The notes below the pieces were generated by a model, which ran no database searches, had not been told where the DNA came from, and was given only the letters and a program-made list of their open reading frames with translations. The position numbers and the translations under genes are program-made. A stretch of 32,076 nucleotides of DNA from CAZFVY01 sp964522665 (lineage in GTDB: Bacteria > Verrucomicrobiota > Verrucomicrobiia > Limisphaerales > CAZFVY01), in assembly GCA_964522665.1 (NCBI GenBank), contig CAZFVY010000084.1:1-32076 (forward strand), given 5' to 3'. Below are positions 24,264 to 31,879 of the stretch, piece by piece. Every line of letters starts with the position of its first letter. The first letter of the stretch is position 1.

Positions 24264-25109
24264 TTAGCGGAAAACCTTCTTCAACGCCGCGGCCAGCTCG
24301 GCCGGCGGGCTGATGTACCAGATGAGCCGGCGCGGACCATTCTGCAACTCCCGCGCGGCTTCCAGGTTGAACGGATTGGTCGTCGCCACAAAAATCGTCT
24401 TGCTCATCCGGTCGAACGGCAGGATGCACCAGCGCCGGCAGACATCCTTCGAGAATCCGCGCGCCAACTCGACATCGACGTCGTATCGATCGAGCGGCAA
24501 GTAGGCGGCGCGCGCCTTTTCGCAAATCGCCTTGAGCGATTTATCGAGTGAAACCAGCCCTTTTTCGTGCGCCACCTGCACAAATGGCTCGATCACATGA
24601 TCGGGTCCGGTTTTCAGGTTCGGAGTCGGCCAAAGTTCGCTGAAATGCGCGGCGCTGATTAACTTGCCATCGACGAAAATCTTTTGCATCGCGGCGCGGC
24701 CGTCGTCGATCTCCGCCGGTGGGGCGGGGGAGGCGGCGGTTTTGACGCCGGGACCGCTCGCCGCGCGGGTGGTCGGCTCCGGCTCGGGGAGGCTCGTCCG
24801 CGCCGCCAGGCCGCCGGCCCGGCTGGCCAGTTCGCTCAAGGCGCTTTGGGCGGCGAGGTCGTCCGGGAAACGTTGCAGGATGCTCTCGTATTCCAGAATC
24901 GCCGATGACAATTGTCCCAAGTGAACGTAGGCCTGCGCGACCCGTTTCGAGGCGTCGATCGTCTCCCGGTCGCGCCCCAGCTTCGCGTAGGACTCCTTGA
25001 GGATTTCCAACGATTGCCAATCATGGGGCTGCGATTGGATGATCACCTCGAACATCTCAATCGTCTGCTCCAGTTGGGTTTTTTCGTTGTCGGTCAGCGA
25101 CGCGGTCAT
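24264..25109 (-). CDS. TPR protein with C-terminal GspE N-terminal-like (MshEN) domain
   Basis: A 281-residue protein in two parts. Residues about 5-95 are helical repeats of TPR type (MFEVIIQSQPHDWQSLEILK, AQAYVHLGQLSSAILEYESI). After a Pro/Ala/Thr-rich linker (about 100-140), residues 145-281 resemble the N-terminal domain of GspE/PilB ATPases (YDVDVELARGFSKDVCRRWC, then ILPFDRMSKTIFVATTNPFN). It has no ATPase core. Being immediately upstream of and touching the PilB-like gene, it is probably an adaptor of the same machine; MshEN-type domains in other bacteria can bind c-di-GMP, but the ligand-binding motif is not clear here. Confidence 0.82.
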   Translation of the reverse strand: MTASLTDNEKTQLEQTIEMFEVIIQSQPHDWQSLEILKESYAKLGRDRETIDASKRVAQAYVHLGQLSSAILEYESILQRFPDDLAAQSALSELASRAGGLAARTSLPEPEPTTRAASGPGVKTAASPAPPAEIDDGRAAMQKIFVDGKLISAAHFSELWPTPNLKTGPDHVIEPFVQVAHEKGLVSLDKSLKAICEKARAAYLPLDRYDVDVELARGFSKDVCRRWCILPFDRMSKTIFVATTNPFNLEAARELQNGPRRLIWYISPPAELAAALKKVFR

Positions 25110-25345
25110 AGGTCCGTGGCGGCCGCCCGGGAATCAATCCGGCCGCGGCGACCGGCCGGGAGGGCCTGGAAACTGGCCCACCCTAGTCGCTAAGCCCTTC
25201 CGGCGCAACTCCGCTGTCACGGACTGGGTCTCCGCGCCCGGGCTAAGCGCGTTGGCCGATTCTCCGAGCGGCGGCGAATGGAGTCGTCCGCCGGGCGAAA
25301 GCTTTCATCGCTTATTTCGGCGCTCGGGCGCTAGCCTGTCCGCGC

Positions 25346-26113
25346 ATGGCCAACCGCTATTTTGAACCGGGCGCCCAACGCGCCGCGAAAGTGAACGACC
25401 TGTTCACCGCCATTGCCCCCCGCTACGACCTCGTCAATGACCTCCAGAGCTTCGGCCTGCACCGCTACTGGAAACGACGCCTCCTGCGCCTCGCGCAAGT
25501 CGAGCCGGGACAACGCTCGCTCGATTTGTGCTGCGGGACCGGCGACCTCGCGTTCGCGTTCGCCCGTCGGGGCGCCCACGCGGTGGGGCTGGACTTCAGC
25601 CTGGCGATGCTCCGCGTGGCGTTGACCCGGCGCGATACCCGCGCGCGGCGCGTGAGCAAGCCGCGGGCCGGCGCCGCGAGTGGGATTCCCGCCCCGCGGC
25701 TGCCCGCCTTCCTCCGGGGCGACGCGCTGCGAATTCCGTTCCCTGAAAACACCTTCGATGCCGTGACGATCGGTTATGGTTTGCGCAACCTCGCCGATTT
25801 CTCCGGCGGCCTGCGCGAGATGTGGCGGGTGGCCAAACCCGGCGGGCGAATCCTTGTGCTCGATTTTGGCAAACCCGACAACCGAGTCTGGCGCTCGCTC
25901 TATTTCGTTTACCTGCGCCGCCTCGTGCCGATCTTCGGCCGGTTATTCGGCGGCGACGAAGCGGCCTACGGCTACATCCTTGAGTCTCTCCAAGCCTATC
26001 CCGCGCAACGCGGCGTGGCGGCGGAAATGCGCGCGCTGAAGTGCGCCAACATCCGCATCATCAATCTCCTCGGCGGCATGATGAGCATTAATTACGGTGA
26101 GAAGCGGCAGTAA
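25346..26113 (+). CDS. ubiE: Demethylmenaquinone / ubiquinone methyltransferase UbiE/MenG
   Basis: A 255-residue class I SAM-dependent C-methyltransferase. RYDLVNDLQSFGLHRYWKRR (27-46) is the UbiE signature. Motif I is LDLCCGTGDLAF (59-70), and the later blocks are FDAVTIGYGLRNLAD (137-151) and LREMWRVAKPGGRILVLDF (156-174); the C-terminus INLLGGMMSINYGEK is typical. It methylates the demethylquinone ring in the last carbon-methylation step of menaquinone (or ubiquinone) synthesis at the membrane surface. There is an unusual Arg/Ala-rich insertion of about 20 residues (95-118) between the SAM-binding loop and the acidic loop. It is a single gene divergent from the pilus genes. Confidence 0.94.
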   Translation: MANRYFEPGAQRAAKVNDLFTAIAPRYDLVNDLQSFGLHRYWKRRLLRLAQVEPGQRSLDLCCGTGDLAFAFARRGAHAVGLDFSLAMLRVALTRRDTRARRVSKPRAGAASGIPAPRLPAFLRGDALRIPFPENTFDAVTIGYGLRNLADFSGGLREMWRVAKPGGRILVLDFGKPDNRVWRSLYFVYLRRLVPIFGRLFGGDEAAYGYILESLQAYPAQRGVAAEMRALKCANIRIINLLGGMMSINYGEKRQ

Positions 26114-26136
26114 CGATCCAGAGGTCATCTCGCCCG

Positions 26137-27132
26137 CTATATCTCGCCAATGCAATCAACCATGCGCCGCGGATTCAGGTCGGGGAACAACCGCGTCAAC
26201 GCGGTGGGATCGCAATGAAAGACCGGATTCACTACCAGATTGAAGCGCCAGAGGAAATTATACCAGGCGACCGGCAGGAGGCCGTGGGCGAGGCGGCACG
26301 CGGCGTGCGCCTGCTTTAGCGGCCTCCAAAAGACCGGCGGCAACCGAATCATCCGATAGGGGACACCGGCCGCGCGATAGAGCATCTCCGATACGTTCTG
26401 AAGCGTTTGCGACTCGGTGGCGAGCAGGCAAACGCGCGGCGCTCCTGGCGGTGGGGGCTGCTTCGCGGTCTTGAGCAGGCAGGTCACCGCGTCATCGACG
26501 TGAATGAAGCTCGTCAGACCGGGCCAATTCAATCGGGAAACGATGCTGCGCCGCGCCACCTCGCGCTTCAGCACGTCGAAGAAGCTGTTCGGCCTTGGTC
26601 GCGGGCCATAGACCGTGCATAACCGCAAAATGGTCAGCCGAAAACCGCGTTCCCGGCAGCGGGCTTTCAAAAACCCTTCGGCCTGCCATTTCGTCAGGCC
26701 GTAGCGGCTGAGCGGTGGTCCGATTGTCGGCGAATCAACCCGCAACGGCTCGCCCAAAGAGGCGCGATTATCCAGGACCGCCTCGGTGCTCACGAAGATG
26801 AAATGCTGCTCCGGCCCCAACGGTTCCACCGCGCGAAACAGATTCTCCGTGCCGACGTCATTGCAACGCTGGTCCGGCTCCCATGTGTGCGTATTGGCCG
26901 CGAGATGGAAGACGATCTCCGGCCCGCTCAAGCCCGCAAGCCCGCGCCCACTGCGAAGCTCCGTCGCGATGGGTCGCTGCTCTGCCGCTTCGAGCGCCTC
27001 GACCCCGCCACGGCCAAACGCGTCGTCGTCCGCCTTCACCAGACAGCGCATCGCAACGCCCGGCCGCTCATTGGCCAACCGCGCCACCAACCGTCGCCCC
27101 ACAAATCCCGAAGCTCCTGACACGACAATCAC
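26137..27132 (-). CDS. NAD-dependent epimerase/dehydratase (extended SDR)
   Basis: A 331-residue extended short-chain dehydrogenase. Features: Rossmann GASGFVGRRLVARL (6-19), EIVFHLAANTHTW (about 71-83), catalytic VSTEAV Ser/Thr, SRYGLTKWQAEGFL with the Tyr-x3-Lys pair, RLCTVYGPRPRP and SFIHVDDAV. It could be a nucleotide-sugar epimerase, a sterol/steroid-type dehydrogenase or a related enzyme; the sequence does not decide, though nearby glycan genes make a sugar substrate plausible. The start is the GTG at 27132, which places the Gly-rich loop where it should be. It converges with ubiE with 23 bp between the stops. Confidence 0.88.
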   Translation of the reverse strand: MIVVSGASGFVGRRLVARLANERPGVAMRCLVKADDDAFGRGGVEALEAAEQRPIATELRSGRGLAGLSGPEIVFHLAANTHTWEPDQRCNDVGTENLFRAVEPLGPEQHFIFVSTEAVLDNRASLGEPLRVDSPTIGPPLSRYGLTKWQAEGFLKARCRERGFRLTILRLCTVYGPRPRPNSFFDVLKREVARRSIVSRLNWPGLTSFIHVDDAVTCLLKTAKQPPPPGAPRVCLLATESQTLQNVSEMLYRAAGVPYRMIRLPPVFWRPLKQAHAACRLAHGLLPVAWYNFLWRFNLVVNPVFHCDPTALTRLFPDLNPRRMVDCIGEI

Positions 27133-27196
27133 GCCACAAAACCTGATTTCTCCATCCCCCAGGACGATCGCGCGCCATGCGCGCCAAATTCAAAAC

Positions 27197-27217
27197 TTCA
27201 GCGATTAGCCTTCAGCC
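27197..27217. repeat. Heptanucleotide repeat block 1
   Basis: Three consecutive 7-mers, TTCAGCG-ATTAGCC-TTCAGCC, fitting the consensus TTYAGCM with exact 7-nt spacing. It lies just after the stop codon of the small membrane protein gene (minus strand). Confidence 0.6.
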
Positions 27218-27228
27218 TTTCCCCCCCC

Positions 27229-27603
27229 TCACCCCCACGGCTTGCCCATCTCCCCCGCTCGCCGTCGGATGACGCGCGTGTAAAACAACCACCCCGACCA
27301 ATAAACCGCCGCCAACAAACAAAGCGGAACAATTACGAGGAACATCAGGCCCGCGACGACTCGGTTGCCGTGATTCTGAGCAGTCCCAATTATACCTTCA
27401 GGACCTTTCCCTTCGGCGCCAACGAGCGCTCCCTTCTTGACCCCGACCACCCCGCGTTCCTCCTTCTTTGCACCCTGCGCGTCTGCGCGTGCGGCAACCC
27501 TCCGCTCCGCCGGCCCCGCAGCCGACGCCCCTCCGACCGCCCCGGGAACGCCTTCCACGTCCCGCCGCGCAATCGTCCCAATCTCGTTGTTCGTCCGATT
27601 CAT
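27229..27603 (-). CDS. Small membrane protein of unknown function
   Basis: A possible 124-residue protein: about 75 residues of Ala/Gly/Arg/Lys-rich sequence, then one strong membrane segment (VAGLMFLVIVPLCLLAAVYW) and a basic tail. The ATG at 27603 is preceded by GGGGAGAGGA on the minus strand. The C-terminal half looks like a real membrane protein; the N-terminal half has simple composition and could be non-coding, in which case the true gene is shorter. It sits between blocks of heptanucleotide repeats. No family recognised. Confidence 0.4.
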   Translation of the reverse strand: MNRTNNEIGTIARRDVEGVPGAVGGASAAGPAERRVAARADAQGAKKEERGVVGVKKGALVGAEGKGPEGIIGTAQNHGNRVVAGLMFLVIVPLCLLAAVYWSGWLFYTRVIRRRAGEMGKPWG

Positions 27604-27617
27604 TCCTCTCCCCAAAC

Positions 27618-27645
27618 TTTAGCCATTATCCTTCAGCCTTTAGCC
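27618..27645. repeat. Heptanucleotide repeat block 2
   Basis: Four consecutive 7-mers, TTTAGCC-ATTATCC-TTCAGCC-TTTAGCC, in phase. It lies 15 bp upstream of the small membrane protein's start (minus strand), between that gene and gtrA-like gene. Confidence 0.65.
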
Positions 27646-27680
27646 ATCGGGTCCGCCTCCCCTCTCCCAAACATCCCCAC

Positions 27681-27715
27681 TTCAGCATTCAGCATTTAGC
27701 CTTTTGCCTTCATTT
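27681..27715. repeat. Heptanucleotide repeat block 3
   Basis: Five consecutive 7-mers, TTCAGCA-TTCAGCA-TTTAGCC-TTTTGCC-TTCATTT, in phase, ending two bases before the stop codon of the GtrA-like gene. Together with blocks 1 and 2 it shows a degenerate heptamer family confined to about 520 bp. Confidence 0.7.
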
Positions 27716-27717
27716 GG

Positions 27718-28197
27718 TCATGCGTACACAAAATATTTGAAAAACAGAAAATTCCACACCATCCCAACCAGCGTCGCGGCAACCTTGCCCGTCATCCGGT
27801 CAATCAAATCATCCGAATACCGGCCGACGCGATCAAACCGGCGCACCACCCCCTGCGCCACCCTGGCCGGACTCGGCCACCAACCGTCCAGCGCGTAAAT
27901 CACCAGATTCTGCACCCCATAAACCGAGGCCCCAACCGTCACCAGATACCGGGCTAGGCGCAGGGGCACCCGCGCGTCCGGCGGATGAAACACAAGCGCG
28001 AAATGCAACGCGAATCCAAGGCCCATCCCCACCGTGACCGCAATCATATTGGCCGCGATTCTCGGCAGCGCGCGTGACCTGCCAGTTAGAAATGAATACG
28101 CAACAAGGTCTACAAACGTCACTACTCCGCCAACTGCCAAGTAGCGGGCCAACTGATCAATATCCCAAATCACAAACAATCTCAAAGGCCTAGACAA
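27718..28197 (-). CDS. GtrA-family membrane protein
   Basis: A 159-residue protein with four membrane helices in the GtrA/DPMS-flippase arrangement. QLARYLAVGGVVTFVDLVAYSFL opens the first helix, followed by AANMIAVTVGMGLGFALHFA, RYLVTVGASVYGVQNLVIY, and a final AATLVGMVWNFLFFKYFVY, whose WNFLxxxxxVF ending is typical. Relatives help move lipid-linked sugars across the membrane. This matches the glycan genes at 16.5-22.3 kb, though it is not in their operon. The start is uncertain: a TTG at 28197 opens the frame and a GTG at 28173 is a good alternative. No ribosome site is seen. Confidence 0.87.
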   Translation of the reverse strand: MSRPLRLFVIWDIDQLARYLAVGGVVTFVDLVAYSFLTGRSRALPRIAANMIAVTVGMGLGFALHFALVFHPPDARVPLRLARYLVTVGASVYGVQNLVIYALDGWWPSPARVAQGVVRRFDRVGRYSDDLIDRMTGKVAATLVGMVWNFLFFKYFVYA

Positions 28198-28329
28198 AAC
28201 GTTGGGTGCACGCGGGCAAATTCATGTTCTCTCACGATGCTCGCCGTTACAGCGTATCCGTTCGAAACAACCGCTCGGATCGCTCAATGGTTGTTGCGGC
28301 CAATGCCAACAAACCGCCGCCCGATGGCC

Positions 28330-28794
28330 CTACTTTGCATAAATCGCCGGCCGTGCCATCATTCGCCGACGCTCCACCATCGCCAACAAACCACCGACAG
28401 CGAATAGATATATCGACGTCAAGAACATTAATTTTTCGATGATAGAATGGTTGATTGGAATCCAATCGGTTAATGTTCCAAGGCACGGGCAGGTCTTGCC
28501 GGCCTTCATAAGCCAAAGACCACATCTGTACATAAGAAAATTTCCGCTCAAAAAACAAACTAGCACCAGTTTTATCCAAGTCGACACACTAGAAAATAAA
28601 AACAGACCTACCAAAGTTTCGATTGGTCCAGCAATCCAAAACATCTCCCGGTAGCTCAATGCGATTAACGGATCTTCAATCTCAAGCAATCGGACTCCGC
28701 TAAACTCGCTTATAATCTTCGCCAATCCACTAAATATCAAAATAGCCGCGGCCGATTTGCAAAACGTGTCGATCAGGAGTGGGCTTCGGTTCAT
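28330..28794 (-). CDS. MauE/DoxX-like four-helix membrane protein
   Basis: A 154-residue membrane protein with four helices (about 11-30, 50-68, 73-92, 120-142) in the MauE/DoxX pattern. A CxC pair (KTCPCLGTLTDW, Cys102 and Cys104) follows the third helix. MauE-type proteins are thought to help thiol-disulfide exchange in the periplasm, and the CPC pair fits that. Start ATG at 28794. It lies 126 bp after the secreted anchored protein gene on the same strand, possibly as a unit with it. Confidence 0.75.
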   Translation of the reverse strand: MNRSPLLIDTFCKSAAAILIFSGLAKIISEFSGVRLLEIEDPLIALSYREMFWIAGPIETLVGLFLFSSVSTWIKLVLVCFLSGNFLMYRCGLWLMKAGKTCPCLGTLTDWIPINHSIIEKLMFLTSIYLFAVGGLLAMVERRRMMARPAIYAK

Positions 28795-28920
28795 AACGTC
28801 ACGGTATGAGATTCAATACATTTCTACTCACTCAAATCATTTAATCCGTAACGAGCGCAACGCTGATCCAGAACGCTAACTCGTAAATCGCGCTCAATAG
28901 GCACTTTATTGAATCTTCTG

Positions 28921-29961
28921 TTAACTGATTGCCCTACGGCCGGTCGTCGTTTCTCCACTTTCCCTCCGGGCCTTAATAGTGATAAGCCACACGGCAATCG
29001 CCCCGCTTAGTGCCACAACCGAATAGTAATATAACCGAGGCCTGCTTCCAAGCCTGTCCCTCCGAAAGTCCGCCCTCACTTTGATCATTTGCCCATGTTT
29101 GATCTCGTAAAGTACAGAGTTGGATCTATACATTATCCGATTAGCAACGGTGAGGTACCTGCGTGGATCGAACGCTTCCGGCCCTAACGGACCGGAGCCT
29201 ATTCGCAATGCGATTATATCAATGTCGGAATACGGCACCAGCTTCCCAGACCACTCGATCTGGGTCGTCATCTTGCTTGGCACATATGCAATGGGAAACG
29301 TACGATCATACTCATATTCGGTTCTAAACCGCCTGACCTGTCCTTGATAGCGATTTTCAACACGCAAAAGTTTGGGAAGGCCGTTACTAAACGTGCTTTG
29401 AATGTCCCCCGTATAGCGCACATTCATCATCATGCTCACGGATTCAAAGTGATTTGATTGCCATTTTATAGCGGCAATTCCCTGATCAGGAATTCCCATA
29501 TTAAGAACTTCAGACAACATCAACTGCGCAAAACGCAAAGGGCTGTTTTTCTGAGAGCCTAAAGTTTCCGGGGAGTCCATTTCGTAGATTGCGTCACCCG
29601 AACCGTCAAAATGCCACCAATTACTCCCGAAAAGGCCGATACAAAGTCCGTTTGTCCCGGGAACAGGTCCATTTACATCGTTTGCGCTTGAGAGTTTGCG
29701 AAGGAAAAGACCATTGCTTTGCCATCGCCCTTCGAAATAGCTAGAACCGTTTGTGCTTTGAAACGGTTTTCTTATCCGATAAACAATCTCGGCGATTGGT
29801 GGTGGGTCTTCGATAAAAGAGAAAAAGCGGCCCAACGCCGAACTCGAGTGTTGCGCGGGTTCGCTCGCGACTGCCGTGGCGCGCGTTGAAGCGTAGCAAA
29901 GAACAGAAAATAACAAAAGTACTTTCTCGAAAAATGACGAATAAGACGCTCGTTTTAACAT
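28921..29961 (-). CDS. Secreted protein with C-terminal membrane anchor, unknown function
   Basis: A 346-residue protein. A signal peptide (about 1-33, FFEKVLLLFSVLCYASTRAT) is followed by a beta-rich mature domain with several Trp/Tyr-rich strands (LFGSNWWHFDGSGDAIYEMD, RFRTEYEYDRTFPIAYVPS), and it ends with one membrane helix (YYYSVVALSGAIAVWLITI) and an Arg-rich tail. This tripartite ending resembles sortase-like (PEP-CTERM-type) sorting signals, but there is no PEP motif. ATG at 29961 is chosen over an in-frame TTG at 29967. Codon use is AT-richer than the 12-27 kb part. No family recognised. Confidence 0.72.
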   Translation of the reverse strand: MLKRASYSSFFEKVLLLFSVLCYASTRATAVASEPAQHSSSALGRFFSFIEDPPPIAEIVYRIRKPFQSTNGSSYFEGRWQSNGLFLRKLSSANDVNGPVPGTNGLCIGLFGSNWWHFDGSGDAIYEMDSPETLGSQKNSPLRFAQLMLSEVLNMGIPDQGIAAIKWQSNHFESVSMMMNVRYTGDIQSTFSNGLPKLLRVENRYQGQVRRFRTEYEYDRTFPIAYVPSKMTTQIEWSGKLVPYSDIDIIALRIGSGPLGPEAFDPRRYLTVANRIMYRSNSVLYEIKHGQMIKVRADFRRDRLGSRPRLYYYSVVALSGAIAVWLITIKARRESGETTTGRRAIS

Positions 29962-29998
29962 TGTCAATTAAATGCAATAGTAAATACAATGCGATCAA

Positions 29999-30026
29999 GA
30001 CAGGCTCACCATCGTTGTAGCCTGTC
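29999..30026. terminator. Hairpin between TPR gene and secreted-protein gene
   Basis: GACAGGCT (29999-30006) and AGCCTGTC (30019-30026) form a perfect 8-bp stem with a 12-nt loop, nine bases after the stop of the TPR gene on the minus strand. The run after it (TTGATCG) is not a proper T-tract, so termination would be weak. Confidence 0.35.
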
Positions 30027-30034
30027 GGATTGCG

Positions 30035-31879
30035 CTAAAAGGCAAGATCACCAGCGTGTCGAAAAGGGAGTCCCTTTTCGAAAGCCCGCACTTGATCGTC
30101 AATAAGTCGGCTCAATCTATATGTTTTGTGTTTGGTGGACAGCCTTCGCGCCTCCGTGGCGCTGGCGATAGCCTCTGGATACCGTCCGGCCTCAGCATAA
30201 GCGAGTCCAAGGGTCATTAGCGTAAAGGCGGTTGGATCCCCCACCTGGAGGCAGGCTCGTTCCGCAAGCCTCAGAGACTCGGATCCGTTTCGGAGGGTTG
30301 AATCCGGATCAATTGCCAAAATGAGCGCCAAAGCCAGTTCGGCCTCAATCGAGGTGGGATCGTTGCGCAACGCTAAATAGTACGCGGCAATCGCATCCCT
30401 CGTCCTTCCCTGTCCGAGCATTGCCTTTGCCAAGCCAATTTGTATTTGAGGGTTCATGGGTTCCCTTTTCGCCGCCAACACGAACTCGGAGGCGGCGTCG
30501 GCATATTGGCGTTGCGATAAAAGGCATTGACCAACCAAGGAATGAGCGGTTGAATTGTTGGATGTGATTGCCGCCGCGTGCTGGAAAAGTGTAAATGTGT
30601 TTTGCCAGTAGCCGATTTGCCTAGAGGTGAGAATGTAGCACGCAGTGAAGGACGTGAATGCGACCAATACGACAACTTGGCGACTGAGATGGCCAGCGCG
30701 TACAAGATCGTTAATACCCCAAGCCAACATGATAAACAGGCCTATGGATGGAACGTAAGTAAAGCGATCCGCCATAGATTGTGCGCCTACTTGAACCAGC
30801 CCAATGGCGGGAATGAGACTTCCAATATACCACAAATAGCCAACGATAAGATAGGGACGGCGTTTGATCTGAGATAAACAAAAAAGGAAAAGAAGAAGTA
30901 CAGCCAACGAACAAGCGATTATCAACGGTTTGGATTGAATCGCGGCGTAGGGATAAAGTATCGCCAAATCAACCGGCCAGAATAATTTGTAGATGTATCG
31001 GCAGTATGATACTAACATATTATCCAATCGAGCACTTAGGGGAATGCCTTCCATCGGGGACATTGCGCCAATGTGATCCTGAGCGTAATACGTAATAATG
31101 CTAACCACCGTTGACATGAGAAAAAAGGGAAGCTTTTCCAAACAAAGCACCTTGATAAGTGTTCCTTGGTCATTGGGAGGATCGTCGGATCGGCTGCCGT
31201 CGGAAACGGCTGAACTTTCGCCGGACGACCAATCGTATTGTGAAGTCATTGTGAAACGGCGCAGCGGCCAAAAGTCAATTAGTAGAAGCAGGAATGGAAG
31301 GGTCACTACCATCGGCTTGGTCATAAGCGCGAACGAGAACAGAAGCAGGCAAAGAAGATAACCCCGCCGCCCGGGGGATTCCACATAGCGCAGATAGGCG
31401 GCGACCGTCAGCATCCAGAAAAATGTGCTGAGGACGTCCTTTCGTTCCGATATCCACGCTACAGATTCGACGTGCAACGGATGCCAGGCGAAGAGACAAG
31501 CAACCGAGGCGCTTTGCCAGAAGCCGCTTGTGGCCCGCTTTAGGATGAAGAACAGCATCATCGAGTTGGCGACGTGGAGCAACATGTTGGTCGTGTGCGC
31601 GGGGCCAGGTGCCGGACCAAATATCTGTGATTCAACCATGTGACTGATCCAGGCGACAGGTTGCCAATAACTGATGTTGGCATGTATTTCGGTGAATGCC
31701 CATTTTATATTGACCCATTTTAGGCCGGTTAGCACGTGTGAATTCTGGTAAACATAGGCCGAGTCGTCGAAATTGACGAAATCGTAAGTGCCAACCTTCC
31801 AAAATAGCATCAAAGTGAGCAAGGCCAAGAGGGACACTGCCTGATCGCTTGTTATGTGGCAGTCCCTCGCTGCGAGCAT
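30035..31879 (-). CDS. TMTC-like polytopic membrane protein with TPR repeats
   Basis: A 614-residue protein. About ten membrane helices in residues 10-420 with GT-C features: YDFVNFDDSAYVYQN (acidic pair after the first helix), a luminal/periplasmic SYWQPVAWISHM segment, and WHPLHVESVAWISERKDVLS. Residues about 430-600 hold TPR units (NSTAHSLVGQCLLSQRQYAD, PQIQIGLAKAMLGQGRTRDA, TLGLAYAEAGRYPEAIASAT). This is the layout of eukaryotic TMTC mannosyltransferases and their many bacterial homologues, commonly labelled TPR protein or O-GlcNAc transferase-like. It probably transfers sugar from a lipid donor to exported proteins, which is inference. Start ATG at 31879 lacks a ribosome site. AT-richer than the main window. 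Confidence 0.88.
   Translation of the reverse strand: MLAARDCHITSDQAVSLLALLTLMLFWKVGTYDFVNFDDSAYVYQNSHVLTGLKWVNIKWAFTEIHANISYWQPVAWISHMVESQIFGPAPGPAHTTNMLLHVANSMMLFFILKRATSGFWQSASVACLFAWHPLHVESVAWISERKDVLSTFFWMLTVAAYLRYVESPGRRGYLLCLLLFSFALMTKPMVVTLPFLLLLIDFWPLRRFTMTSQYDWSSGESSAVSDGSRSDDPPNDQGTLIKVLCLEKLPFFLMSTVVSIITYYAQDHIGAMSPMEGIPLSARLDNMLVSYCRYIYKLFWPVDLAILYPYAAIQSKPLIIACSLAVLLLFLFCLSQIKRRPYLIVGYLWYIGSLIPAIGLVQVGAQSMADRFTYVPSIGLFIMLAWGINDLVRAGHLSRQVVVLVAFTSFTACYILTSRQIGYWQNTFTLFQHAAAITSNNSTAHSLVGQCLLSQRQYADAASEFVLAAKREPMNPQIQIGLAKAMLGQGRTRDAIAAYYLALRNDPTSIEAELALALILAIDPDSTLRNGSESLRLAERACLQVGDPTAFTLMTLGLAYAEAGRYPEAIASATEARRLSTKHKTYRLSRLIDDQVRAFEKGLPFRHAGDLAF

Noticed and set aside
22968..24551. 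Very long plus-strand frame (527 codons) opposite the PilB-like gene
   Set aside because: It mirrors the PilB coding sequence, which has all the ATPase motifs; the opposite frame is Arg/Asp/His-rich without domains.
27197..27715. CRISPR-like array
   Set aside because: Units are 7 nt, tandem, without spacers.
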